Positions 13,316 through 27,277 of a stretch of 64,000 nt of DNA are shown here, piece by piece. Origin of the DNA: Glandiceps talaboti (lineage: Eukaryota; Hemichordata; Enteropneusta; Spengelidae); NCBI RefSeq assembly GCF_964340395.1, contig NC_135551.1:25103003-25167002 (forward strand), read 5' to 3'. Numbering within the stretch: the first letter of the stretch is position 1; the number at the start of each line of letters is the position of its first letter. The notes under the pieces were generated by a model. That model made no database searches. It worked only from the letters and a program-made list of their open reading frames with translations, and had not been told where the DNA came from. The translations under genes were made by a program, and so were the position numbers.

Positions 13316-16300
13316 ATGTCTAATATCAAAGATAAACAGAAGGACTATGGACTAACAAAGGAGAACCCAGCAAGGCCAACTACAGACTTGGCAGTACTAG
13401 TGTGTGCCATGCAAAACCCAACTCTGCTAGAAGAATGCATGGAAGAAGCACTGACATTTCATAAATATGAAGTTGACGGTAAAGACTGTCTTGGAATGAC
13501 TGCACTACACTGGGCTGTCTGCTATGAAAGAGTAAGTGAAAACTTCAATAGAACTTGAACTGTAAATGGATGCAGAAATCTATTACCTGTGTTACCTGGA
13601 TTTTAGAGTTGTCAGTGGCCAATTGGTTTACACCACCTGTCTTGTACCACTGCCAGCCCTTGTCTGGGTTAGGTAGATTAAAGGGGAACAAGTTTATACA
13701 TGTTTAGGCATAGTTTTTACTGCATATTTAAAAGGTATACTCACATTACAATGGTTAACAGGGAAGTAAAGCATTTCAGCGACTTATCCCATTCCATTCA
13801 TATCATGTGTAAAATACCAGTGTTTGATTATCAGCTCAGTACATAGTTACGCACACTTAACCATCACTTGCAATTGCGAAACTCAAACCTGGTATTAAGA
13901 CATAACTCTTAAATGATCCGATGACATAATTTGTGATACATATCAAAAAATATTCTCCAAATTCCTACTATGCAATCAACAGTTTGAGCAATGCCAGAAG
14001 ACAATCATAATATTGTAGAAGACTTACATCAACATTAACATTTTACTGGGGATGTGGTTTGATTGAGTATTTTCATTCGAGGAAAAAGCTTATAAACTCA
14101 GCTTGTGCTACTTTTAAGTTTGCCATGCTGCAAATAAGCAGAATATTGTTCGGTTTGACTACTGAGAAATGTAGTTTTTCCCAGGCATTCTGTTTTTTTC
14201 CTGCATTAACTTGGTCAACGTTTATAACGTGTCAGTGTGGTTTTCCTGACTGATTTCAAAGACTAAGGAAGAAATGAAGAAAGAAAGAAATATAATTTCC
14301 AATTGGCTTGTTATTTAGAACTCTGGTTGACAATACTGTATCTTGCACATGTAAAAAAAACATGGCTTACAGGGTTCATATGCTCCTGCAAACTCATGGA
14401 AAATTAGTTTAGGATTGGTGTAACAGATGAAAACTACCTCAAGAAATATGTTTTAAAAAGCAGATGTATTGGCAAGTAAATTGTATTCCACTGGTCAACA
14501 TTCCTGGAAAATGACCAAACGTTGATATGAATACTCCTGGAAAGTCCTGGAATTGTATTAACTTTAAACTTTTGAACCCCCACCTGGTTAATGAGCATAT
14601 TAATGTTTGCTGTATTTTGTTTTTAGGTACAAGCCATCAAATTACTTATTGGTAAGGGAGCAAGAATTGATTCTTCAGACAAATTTGGTGGTACACCATT
14701 GTTCTATGCAACAGGTATGACTTTCATATAATGGCTTAATTGTAGATAAAATGTACTCAGACCAATAGAGTGATTAATATATAGCTGATGTTTCTGGAAT
14801 AACCTTTCTATGAGCTAAAGCCTAAACACTGAAAGTGTAGGAAATCACTGATATTATTAATGTCCTACTGTCTAGTGGTTGTGTTTTATAGGGATAAAAT
14901 TGGAATATACCTTAGAGCAATTTCTTTAGATCAACCAAATGTACATATCAGAACATACCACTTACAGAGACTTCAGTGGATTGTATACTTCCCAGAAGTG
15001 GAAGAAGTACAATTAAGACCATTGTTCCAGTATAAATTCATGCCAGGAGTAATAATTATAAAGTGCTTTTTAATTAACACAGTGTGGAAAAGTACAAAAG
15101 GAACCCTAATGTCATCATTTTAATTATATGTATTATGGGAAGGGATCCGGAAGCCTCATGGAATCGACAACAGACACAATAGTGTTTGTGTAAGTTTGAG
15201 AGTGGCACACATTCTGATTATCTGTCTTATAAAATTGCTTTTTCATTTATAGGTAGAGCACCAAATGCAGAAATTGCACAATATCTGATAGAAAACGGAG
15301 CAACTGTTGACTATCGTAATACAAATGGTGCCATACCACTTCATGGTGCTGCATTGCAGGGAAATACAGGCAAGTGAGTTTATTATATATAATTATAAAC
15401 TTTTTTACTCCCTCTTGCAGGCATCACCGGCAGGTGCAGGGAGGGGGTATCTGTTCATCCATGTGTAATCAGTCATTTCGTGACATACGATATCTGGTTG
15501 CTTTCATACCTGTCATCCAGATTAAGACCACGTGTTATTTAGTTAGAGACCATGTTGGCATCCAGACTAACTATTGACTGAATTACTACAGATAGCATTT
15601 AATTTGCCACAAAAATTACCACCCAAGAATTTATGAATAAACTCAGTTTGTGCCCCCTTTTAATATGTTTTATTGCCACTTCTCACATATAGATAATTCC
15701 CCACTTTCACAAACTGCTATTTGAATAATTTTATTGCAGAGTGTGTAAAGTTATTGCTAAAGCATGGTGCCGACCCAAAAGCCATGGATCATGATGGGAA
15801 AACACCGTTAGACTTATGTGATGCTGAGGAAACCAAGAAAGTAATTTACAAGGCAAATAAGAAAGCTGACAAAGCCAAAGAAAAATCTGGTAAGTTGTCT
15901 GATGTAATAGTCAATTTTCTGGTTCTAAGATGCATGTGAAGCTTATTTTGTCTGTCACCTTTTTATCATTAAACAATTGAAAGACACATTGGTCTGTTAA
16001 AGTCTGTGTTATTGTAAAAAAGACAGACTAAACATCAAGACAAAATATTTTTTCTCTAATTTTTACTACCTTCAAAACAAACACTCAAGTTTCATCTACA
16101 TTCATGCCAAGCATTGATCATACAAATTACTGTTGATACAAATGGGGGGGGGGGGGGGGGGGTGTTGCATACATTACGTACCCAGATGTATCATATTTTG
16201 GTGGGTTTTAGTAACCCTGCCAAAAATCCTGAGGGAACTTACTGACATGTAAGTTTGACCTACTTACCAGCATTAAAGTGCAACAAAGGCAAGGCTCATA

Positions 16301-19300
16301 TTATCTTGGTTTTATTTCTTCAGGGACCTAAAAAGTCAATTTTTACCAATTTTGTGTCACATGACCTCTCTAAAATAGTCTTAAACATTGGCAAGCCTGG
16401 CTTAGGAGAGGCCTGTGCTCTGAGGCAAGGCTTTCTATAAAACAAATCAAGTTATGAGCTCTTATAATCTCTTTTATAGCCTTAACATTGTTTTGGCAAG
16501 GGATAAAGAGGAGCTCCTAATTGCCCCTTCCCCCCCCCCCCCCAAATACTTTGCTCCAGTGTACAGCACACCTCATCTAAGCCTAATTTGCCAACATTTG
16601 TAACACTATTTCAGAAAGACTGTACAATGCAGGGTTGGAGAAAATTATTTTTCTTGGTGTCAGAAGCATATACAATGCAGATGAGACAAAAACAGCTGTG
16701 CCTTTGTTTTCCCATTAATGAAAACACTGCATAACCCAAATTACGATTTAATGTCAATAATAATAATAATGTTGGGTTCTTATTTCGCGCTTTCCCACTC
16801 CATGCTCAAAACGCTTTACAATTATTACTCCTGGCTCGGGCCAGAATGGCACAATGGCCCTTTAGTCTTCCTCAACTCCCCGGGGAGCATACAATCCATT
16901 AAAGCCCTCACATTGCAACCTACATCCTACCAGTTCCCCAATTACACAGCTGGGTTGACTGAGGCACAGTCGTGGTTCAAATCTTGCCCAAGGACTTTAG
17001 CCACTCAGAAACAAACAGGAGGCAGCGACGGGGCTCGAACCTGCAACCTGTAGATTCCAAGCCGGTTACGCTAACCTTTCCCCCATCATGACTCCACACA
17101 AAGTACCTATCATATTAATTATGTTGTAACATTGATTTAAACAGATGCTCACTGTGCTTGGTGTGGTGAAGGCCATGATGATCTAAAGAAGTGTGCAAGG
17201 TGCCATTCTGTCATGTATTGTGGGCGAGATTGCCAAGTTAGACACTGGAAAGAAGGTGGACATAAGAATGACTGTAAAGGTAATGTCAGAACAATTGCTG
17301 GGCTGGGTATATACCGGTAGTATGTATTTTTGGCCCAAAACTTTTGTTTAGCTAGCTTATTTAGCTGAGATGGTTTTTGAACCAAATTAATTATTGTAAA
17401 TATGGAATTATGTTACTGTTATGAGTGTTTTCTAGAGACAAGTTTAAAAGGCAAGGTGAAATAAAGTGTGAATCAACAAACTTGATAAAAGTATACCCCG
17501 TATCGGCACTAACCATGAAAAATTAATTACTTGATACTTAAAACTTACGAGCAAAGTAAATAATATGTATTAAACTTATTCAAACTTAATTCTCATTAAC
17601 ACTCATTGTGACAAATGGCATGTTTATCTGTTGAATACAAAATATCATCAATGTTGTTGAATGACAATGTTTATATTAATGCAAATAAAAAGATTCCTCA
17701 TGAAAATAGTCAATATGCAAGTGGACTTCAAAATTTGGCTGTCAAATGCAGTAAAAAAAAAGTTTACTATGTCGCCTACTGAAAGGAGGTATTTGTAAAA
17801 ATTCACCTGTATTGGACCATTTATCACCTGCAAATGCCAGTACTTGCTGGCAACTTCCTAGGCTGTGTAACCATAAGAGTTCAAGTTCAAATCCCGAGTG
17901 AGTGGATTTACTGAACCAATGAGAATGTGTCTTACGCCGAAACTTACAGGTGCAGTACCTCAGATCACTCTGTTCAAAAAGAGATTGAGTTCAGAACGCA
18001 GACAACGATGTTATTGTTATTGTTTGGTGGTTCTCATTGTTTCCATTTCAATCCTCAAGTGTTATATCGTAAAATAGATTCTAATTGGTTTCATGTATGT
18101 ACAAGATTTGAACATGAACTCCTATGATATTGTGTCAGATGTAGGAACAAGCCACTCACTTTATCTATCTATATATAATACCAGCTAATCTCCTTACGGA
18201 TATCACAGCTGGGGGAAGGGATGCACACAAAGATCTAGTAGTAATGTTTATGGAGTTTAGCCTTGAAAGTGTCAGTGTCCTGACTGGCTTTCATATCATG
18301 GTGTAGTGAGTTCCAGTCTCTAATGGTTTTAGGAAAGAAATTGTGTTGATACACTTGATGTTTAAATCCAAGGTGCTTGAAATGGCCTCTTCTACCCAGT
18401 GCTAGAAGATCAGTGTCTCTAGTAATTGTTATCTCCCCATTTACAATTTGGAACAGTAGTATCAACCTTGCATTTAGATGCCTATCATTCATGGAACAAA
18501 AAAGAATGTAGCAAAAAGGGGTAAATTATTTAAAAAATCACTACATCAAATTTTAATCAGATTGACCAAAATCAAAACTATGATTGGCAAAAATACATGT
18601 ACACAGTATATGTCAATGCTTCAACTAAAATGTGGCTTTTCCATTTTGTGAGAACCAAATTTTGTAAAGGAATCAAATATTGTGCATTACATCTGTTATT
18701 CTCTGTATTATGTTTTCTCCCAATGTACAGGTCATATTCTTGCTTACCCAGTCATGCCACAAGTCCCGGGTCAGGATGTATGTGGAGTTACCTTCTCAAA
18801 TGTGTTTGGAGCAATGCGACCAACTGTTGATGTCCGTATACAGCCACCTACAGCAGAATCCAAACCCAAGTCCGGTTTTTTGAAAAATACTAGATTTGTT
18901 GTGAAGGTTCAAGTGCCATTAGATGGAGTTGATGGTCACTGTGGTAATGATGGTGAGTATAGTTTAACTGCCTTCAATGTGTAGTCTCAGTTACCCAGAC
19001 CCCTCTCTCACACGTCACAGTGGTAATGATGGTGAGTATAGTTTAATTGCCTTCAATGTGTAGTCTCAGTTACCCAGACCCCTCTCTCACTGTGGTAATG
19101 ATGGTGAGTATAGTTTAATTGGCAATGCCTTCAATGTGTAGTCTCAGTTACCCAGACCCCTCTCTCACTGTGGTAATGATGGTGAGTATAGTTTTATTAC
19201 CTTCAATATGTAGTCTCAGTTACCCAGACCCCTCTCTCACTGTGGTAATGATGGTGAGTATAGTTTAATTGCTTTCAATATGTAGTCTTGATTACCCAGA

Positions 19301-22300
19301 CCCCTCTCACTGTGGTAATGATGGTGAGTATAGTTTAATTGCTTTCAATATGTAGTCTTGATTACCCAGACCCCTCTCTCACTGTGGTAATGATGGTGAG
19401 TATAGTTTAATTGCCTTCAATATGTAGTCTCAGTTACCCAGACCCCTCTCTCACTGTGGTAATGATGGTGAGTATAGTTTAATTGCCTTCAATGTGTAGT
19501 CTCAGTTACCCATACCCCTCTCTCACTGTGGTAATGATGGTGAGTATAGTTTAATTGCTTTCAATATGTAGTCTTGATTACCCAGACCCCTCTCTCACTG
19601 TGGTAATGATGGTGAGTATAGTTTAATTGCTTTCAATATGTAGTCTTGATTACCCAGACCCCTCTCTCACTGTGGTAATGATGGTGAGTATAGTTTAATT
19701 GCCTTCAATGTGTAGTCTCAGTTACCCAGACCCCTCTCTCACTGTGGTAATGATGGTGAGTATAGTTTAATTGCTTTCAATATGTAGTCTTGATTACCCA
19801 GACCCCTCTCTCACTGTGGTAATGATGGTGAGTATAGTTTAATTGCCTTCAATATGTAGTCTTAGTTACCCAGACCCCTCTCTCACTGTGGTAATGATGG
19901 TGAGTATAGTTTAATTGCTTTCAATATGTAGTCTCAGTTACCCAGACCCCTCTCTCACTGTGATGTGGTAATGATGGTGAGTATAGTTTAATTGCCTTCA
20001 ATGTGTAGTCTCAGTTACCCAGACCCCTCTCTCACTGTGGTAATGATGGTGAGTATAGTTTAATTGCTTTCAATATGTAGTCTTGATTACTCAGACCCCT
20101 CTCTCACTGTGGTAATGATGGTGAGTATAGTTTAATTGCTTTCAATATGTAGTCTTGATTACCCAGACCCCTCTCTCACTGTGGTAATGATGGTGAGTAT
20201 AGTTTAATTGCCTTCAATGTGTAGTCTCAGTTACCCAGACCCCTCTCTCACTGTGGTAATGATGGTGAGTATAGTTTAATTGCTTTCAATATGTAGTCTT
20301 GATTACCCAGACCCCTCTCACTGTGGTAATGATGGTGAGTATAGTTTAATTGCTTTCAATATGTAGTCTTGATTACCCAGACCCCTCTCTCACTGTGGTA
20401 ATGATGGTGAGTATAGTTTAATTGCCTTCAATATGTAGTCTCAGTTACCCAGACCCCTCTCTCACTGTGGTAATGATGGTGAGTATAGTTTAATTGTATT
20501 CAATGTGTAGTCTCAGTTACCCATACCCCTCTCTCACTGTGGTAATGATGGTGAGTATAGTTTAATTGCTTTCAATATGTAGTCTTGATTACCCAGACCC
20601 CTCTCTCACTGTGGTAATGATGGTGAGTATAGTTTAATTGCTTTCAATATGTAGTCTTGATTACCCAGACCCCTCTCTCACTGTGGTAATGATGGTGAGT
20701 ATAGTTTAATTGCCTTCAATGTGTAGTCTCAGTTACCCAGACCCCTCTCTCACTGTGGTAATGATGGTGAGTATAGTTTAATTGCTTTCAATATGTAGTC
20801 TTGATTACCCAGACCCCTCTCTCACTGTGGTAATGATGGTGAGTATAGTTTAATTGCCTTCAATATGTAGTCTTAGTTACCCAGACCCCTCTCTCACTGT
20901 GGTAATGATGGTGAGTATAGTTTAATTGCCTTCAATATGTAGTCTCAGTTACCCAGACCCCTCTCTCACTGTGATGTGGTAATGATGGTGAGTATAGTTT
21001 AATTGCCTTCAATGTGTAGTCTCAGTTACCCAGACCCCTCTCTCACTGTGGTAATGATGGTGAGTATAGTTTAATTGCTTTCAATATGTAGTCTTGATTA
21101 CTCAGACCCCTCTCTCACTGTGGTAATGATGGTGAGTATAGTTTAATTGCTTTCAATATGTAGTCTTGATTACCCAGACCCCTCTCTCACTGTGGTAATG
21201 ATGGTGAGTATAGTTTAATTGCCTTCAATGTGTAGTCTCAGTTACCCAGACCCCTCTCTCACTGTGGTAATGATGGTGAGTATAGTTTAATTGCTTTCAA
21301 TATGTAGTCTTGATTACCCAGACCCCTCTCTCACTGTGGTAATGATGGTGAGTATAGTTTAATTGCCTTCAATATGTAGTCTCAGTTACCCAGACCCCTC
21401 TCACTGTGGTAATGATGGTGAGTATAGTTTAATTGCCTTCAATATGTAGTCTCAGTTACCCAGACCCCTCTCTCACTGTGGTAATGATGGTGTGAGTATA
21501 GTTTAATTGCCTTCAATGTGTAGTCTCAGTTACCCAGACCCCTCTCTCACTGTGGTAATGATGGTGTGAGTATAGTTTAATTGCCTTCAATGTGTAGTCT
21601 CAGTTACCCAGACCCCTCTCTCACTGTGGTAATGATGGTGAGTATAGTTTAATTGCCTTTAATATGTAGTCTCAGTTACCCAGACCCCTCTCACTGTGGT
21701 AATGATGGTGAGTATAGTTTAATTGCTTTCAATATGTAGTCTTGATTACCCAGACCCCCCCCCCCCCCCCCACTCCTCTCTCTATCCTATCCGGGTTACC
21801 AATCATACAGCTTTGTTGACTGTGGTGCAGTATTAAATCAAATCATACTCAAGGTATACTACATATCCTTGAGGACCAATAAATAAATAATAAATAAATA
21901 ATAATAATAATAATAATAAGGATGTAAGTCATTTAGAAATAAATGTCAGTACCAAGACCAGAACCGACAACTTGTAGGTTCTGAACTGACTATTCAACCA
22001 TTATGACAAGGGTTTTTTTTGCTGACAGCTTACTTAACGTTTTCTTGTTGAAATTGTGGGCATAGGTATCGGTATTGGTAAAGGAGATATGATGGTATAC
22101 AATGAAGATAGAACTGTTTTTGTCTTCATCAAAGCCTCAGAACCAGGTAAGATGAAAAAGATATGGCCATCTTTAAGGGGAACACCACTCCAGGAAGTAA
22201 AGGCATTTTTGTAAACTTTGAGTTATAGAGTCATTTTATGATTTTATATCACTTTGCATTACTGTCAAAATGTTTGGTCTATTGTTTAATGATAGCCCCT

Positions 22301-23278
22301 ATTAGCAGCCACACGTTGTGGGGGGGGGGGATACAATCCACTGCTGCCACCAAAACTCTGTGTAACCATATAGGATTAAAACATTCACATCACAACTTCA
22401 ATCCTACCAGATCCCCAATTTATCACCTGAGTTGACTGGGTCACAATCATTGTTCAAATCTTGCCTAGGGAGTTAGTTTATCCATTCAGATGCAAATGAC
22501 TGGAAGGGCTGCGCAAACAAACTTGCTACTCTAACCACATCTATGTCACTACACCGTACATCAGAGAAAAATCAGTAGCAGTACAACCGAGTCTCTATGT
22601 GTTGCCACCACTCATTTCATCAGTTAGTGTTTGATCAGTCCTAACTAAAAAAAATTGTGTGGTTCTGATTACACTCTTAGAATAGGTGGAGTAGGTAGAT
22701 TTTGTATTGTATTTTTTTTATATATACATTTGGTTTCATATATCACATTATCAGTGTCTAGTTCAGGTAGTTATGTTTTCCGTTGTTTTCCGTATGGTCT
22801 CTGTGCTATTGGTTACTTCTCATCAGATATACAGCCATTACAGATTGGGAGAACAGTTTCATATTGTCTTTTTAAGTTGATGTTAGTTTTCCCATCCACT
22901 ATTTCTTGCGAGACTTCACAGTTTTCACGATTTTATTATTTTTTTGTTTGAATACATAAAAAAAGTGAAAAATGAGGTGGGGGTCGGGTAACCGGAACCA
23001 AACAATTTTTTTTTAGGCCTCATTATTTTAAACAGCACTGTAAAAGGATGTCACATCAACTTGTTTCTTGTTCTAGTTTTCAGCAGTTTTAGCTATCATT
23101 GTTAGAATTCTATTGTGTCTTTTGATTTCTCTTGTTAGAATATGGTAGCATCAGAAAGAAGATAACCAATGAGGGATTCATGAGAGTGAAGGCATATTTC
23201 TGGGCAGAGTTATGCAATGATGACACTGGTGCTGTCAAAATATATCACGGAAAGACTGCTCCATTCCAACAATGGTGA
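13316..23278 (+). CDS. Ankyrin-repeat and MYND-finger protein, 8 exons, 382 aa
   Basis: Coding exons: 13316-13531, 14627-14714, 15253-15369, 15740-15889, 17145-17279, 18731-18952, 22066-22146, 23139-23278. They join in frame to 1149 bases, and all junctions after exon 1 are phase 1 except the first, which is phase 0. Residues about 57-175 form three to four ankyrin repeats (TALHWAV, TPLFYAT, IPLHGAA, TPLDLC). A lysine-rich linker follows. A MYND zinc finger at 194-234 has its full Cys/His pattern (CAWC, CARC, YCGRDC, HW, HKNDC). A tail of about 147 residues ends in FQQW. Ankyrin-MYND proteins are usually protein-interaction adaptors; no catalytic domain is visible. The tail and MYND match the C-terminus of the neighbouring convergent STAND gene. 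Intron 3 starts with GC. Intron 6 begins with a large tandem array. It is not orthologous in layout to ANKMY2. Start chosen as the first Met, after an upstream acceptor. Confidence 0.9.
15370..15739 (+). other. GC-AG intron (intron 3 of ankyrin-MYND gene)
   Basis: The donor is ACAG|GCAAGT, the typical sequence of a GC donor, and the acceptor is TTGCAG. Using the nearby GTGAGT at 15374-15379 would put exon 4 out of frame. The GC donor keeps the ankyrin repeat at its exact consensus spacing (GAIPLHGAALQGNTECVKLL). Confidence 0.8.
16140..16165 (+). repeat. G homopolymer run
   Basis: About 18 consecutive G inside intron 4 of the ankyrin-MYND gene. Runs of 9 or more G recur all over the window (also near 700, 12740, 22320, 23546, 37440, 50180, 56780, 57326, 58530). 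Confidence 0.85.
16755..17095 (-). mobile_element. SINE-like element with tRNA-like head
   Basis: On the minus strand the element starts near 17095. It has a tRNA-like head with a perfect B box, GGTTCGAGCC, then 'ccgtcgctgcc' and a body. It ends in an ATT trinucleotide tail (16755-16772 on the plus strand). The head matches 49428-49500, and the body matches the copies near 21775 and 22290. It lies in intron 4. A polymerase III-derived retroposon is the natural reading. Confidence 0.75.
18235..18492 (-). pseudogene. LINE reverse-transcriptase C-terminal fragment
   Basis: An 85-residue frame on the minus strand contains 'RLILLFQIVNGEI', 'YQHNFFPKTIRDWNSL' and 'FKAKL'. This is the conserved end of many non-LTR retrotransposon polyproteins, where the FFP-x-T-x-x-WN-x-L motif precedes the stop. 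It is antisense in intron 5 of the ankyrin-MYND gene and only the tail is left. Confidence 0.8.
18937..21758 (+). repeat. 72-bp tandem array made from an exon end and its splice donor, about 39 units
   Basis: The first unit is the real end of exon 6 (CACTGTGGTAATGATG) plus the donor GTGAGTATAG and about 50 bases of intron. This whole piece is repeated about 39 times, so nearly every unit carries an exon-like end with a GTGAGT donor. Two units near 21490 and 21560 read GTGTGAGT. Rare variants recur 1011 bases apart: 'ccatacccc' at about 19510 and 20521, 'gatgtggtaatg' at about 19962 and 20973, 'gattactcag' at about 20086 and 21097. This shows a higher-order duplication of 14 units. The array ends in a C run at 21758-21770. 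Confidence 0.95.
21775..22012 (-). mobile_element. Degenerate SINE-like copy
   Basis: It shares 'acagct..gttgactg' and 'gacaacttgtaggttctga' with the element at 16755-17095, and contains AATA/AAT runs at 21880-21918. The head is damaged. It sits in intron 6 just after the 72-bp array. Confidence 0.5.
22290..22560 (-). mobile_element. Degenerate SINE-like copy
   Basis: The body matches the 16755 element in order: 'catacaatcca' (here 'gatacaatcca'), 'cctaccag.tccccaatt', 'gttgactg', 'gttcaaatcttgcc'. The tRNA-like head has decayed. In intron 7. Confidence 0.55.
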
Positions 23279-24605
23279 AAGATTTGAATATGCCTTATTC
23301 TGGTTACCCTCCTTGCAGTCATTTTTGAACACGATGTCACAATAGGGGTGACCCAAATGAGAAGAAAATGAAAACTAAAATCATGTGGCAGTACACGAAG
23401 TACTAAATAATATAACTAAAACAACTCTTGAAAGCAAATCAAAAACAAAGTTAACGGAATGCTTTGATTGGTTAAGAATGCAACCAAATTTTTCAGTGAA
23501 ATATGAGGAAATTATTATTATTATTATTTTTTTTTTTTTTTTTTGGGGGGGGGTGGGAATTTTTTTTAATAGTGCTCATTGACAACCATTATTGTCCTCC
23601 CTTCTGGCCCAAAGGCTGTCTCCAAACAGCACTCCTAGTGGCCAAACTATACTTTCTTTTGTCTTTATGTTAATCGCTACTTCATGTGATGTGATGACAG
23701 AGTTTCTTGGGCTACATCTCTATACAGGTAAACAAGTGCCTTAATACTATACTGCCATATGAGTGATACTTATATATACTGATACAATCAGTCGATATTA
23801 GTAGTTCACAACCCTGGGGTTTTTTTGTTACACGCTCAGTTTAGCTCTCTGAAGCCGAGGAGACAAGGGTATTCAAAATAATACTGCGCATCCTCTGTCT
23901 GGGGAAAGGTTGTAATTATACATTGACATCACCACACATTGTGATTTTGTAATGATGCCCTATCATATGTAGATCCTTTAAAAATGATGGGTGTGACTTG
24001 CATATTATATACCTAATTTGCATAAATAATTCTTTTGAAGTAAATTATATAAACTTATAATATTTTAAAGAGTACTGAAGTTTAGGCAAGTTTTTTTTTC
24101 ATGAAATTTGTTGATCATTGTGGCATTTTGGCAGTGTGGCAATTGTTACTGTTCTTCAGTGTTTACAGACATAAAATACATTTCTAACATATTTACATAA
24201 TTCTAGAGAAAACAAGAATACTTGTTAAGTTTACATACAACTTTATTCAGAAGAGGTATAATGAGAATCAGTACCAAGGTTATTTACAGCCTCTGATGGA
24301 AGTTTTCACTGCCAACTGAGGGGGCTGAAGTTGAAATAGCGCCCTCACAGTATTTTCATTACAAAACCTTTGTTTTTGAAAGCCTCATTCTGTTTTCACC
24401 ATAGACAACAGAGGCAAATTTTCTTTGTTTGCTTTTTGAAATTTCAAAACAATATGATACACTGATTATATATCACTATAAGCTTGTATTACATATTTCT
24501 TATTTTATAAAGTACAGTTACCTCATTACTGAACCTTTTTGTACTCATTTTTACAATTTTGAAAGTATTTAACCAAGTATTTATTTAAGTATTTATATAT
24601 ATATA
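23279..24605. other. 3' flank of ankyrin-MYND gene
   Basis: This is the 3' untranslated region and beyond; I did not find a clear AATAAA close to the stop. T and G homopolymers occur at 23528-23555. There is no second gene. Confidence 0.4.
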
Positions 24606-24746
24606 TAGTTTTGGTAGTACTGGAACTCTTTCTTGGGTTTAACTCAGAGTTTCACGCATATTGCGATCATCAGAGTGTCTGATGATCGCAATATGCGTGA
24701 AACTCCGAGTTACACCCAAGAAAGAGTTCCAGTACTACCAAAACTA
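24606..24746. repeat. 141-bp near-perfect palindrome (foldback)
   Basis: Arms of about 69 bases ('tagttttggtagtactgg' ... 'ccagtactaccaaaacta') meet at a tiny loop near 24676. Only a few mismatches are visible. The flanks give no clear target-site duplication. TA tracts lie on both sides. Confidence 0.9.
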
Positions 24747-24802
24747 TTACGCTCTGCCACTGCGGTATAGAGCACTGTCTTAGCAGATTGATACTCACCG
24801 AG

Positions 24803-27277
<2,475 letters not shown>

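Noticed and set aside
18937-21758. Array of many small exons
   Set aside because: Each unit has the exon end and donor but no acceptor before it, and stops in frame. It is a repeated donor region, not repeated exons.
13316-23278. Orthologue of vertebrate ANKMY2
   Set aside because: Domain content is similar, but the linker, tail and repeat arrangement differ, and the tail matches the neighbouring STAND protein instead.
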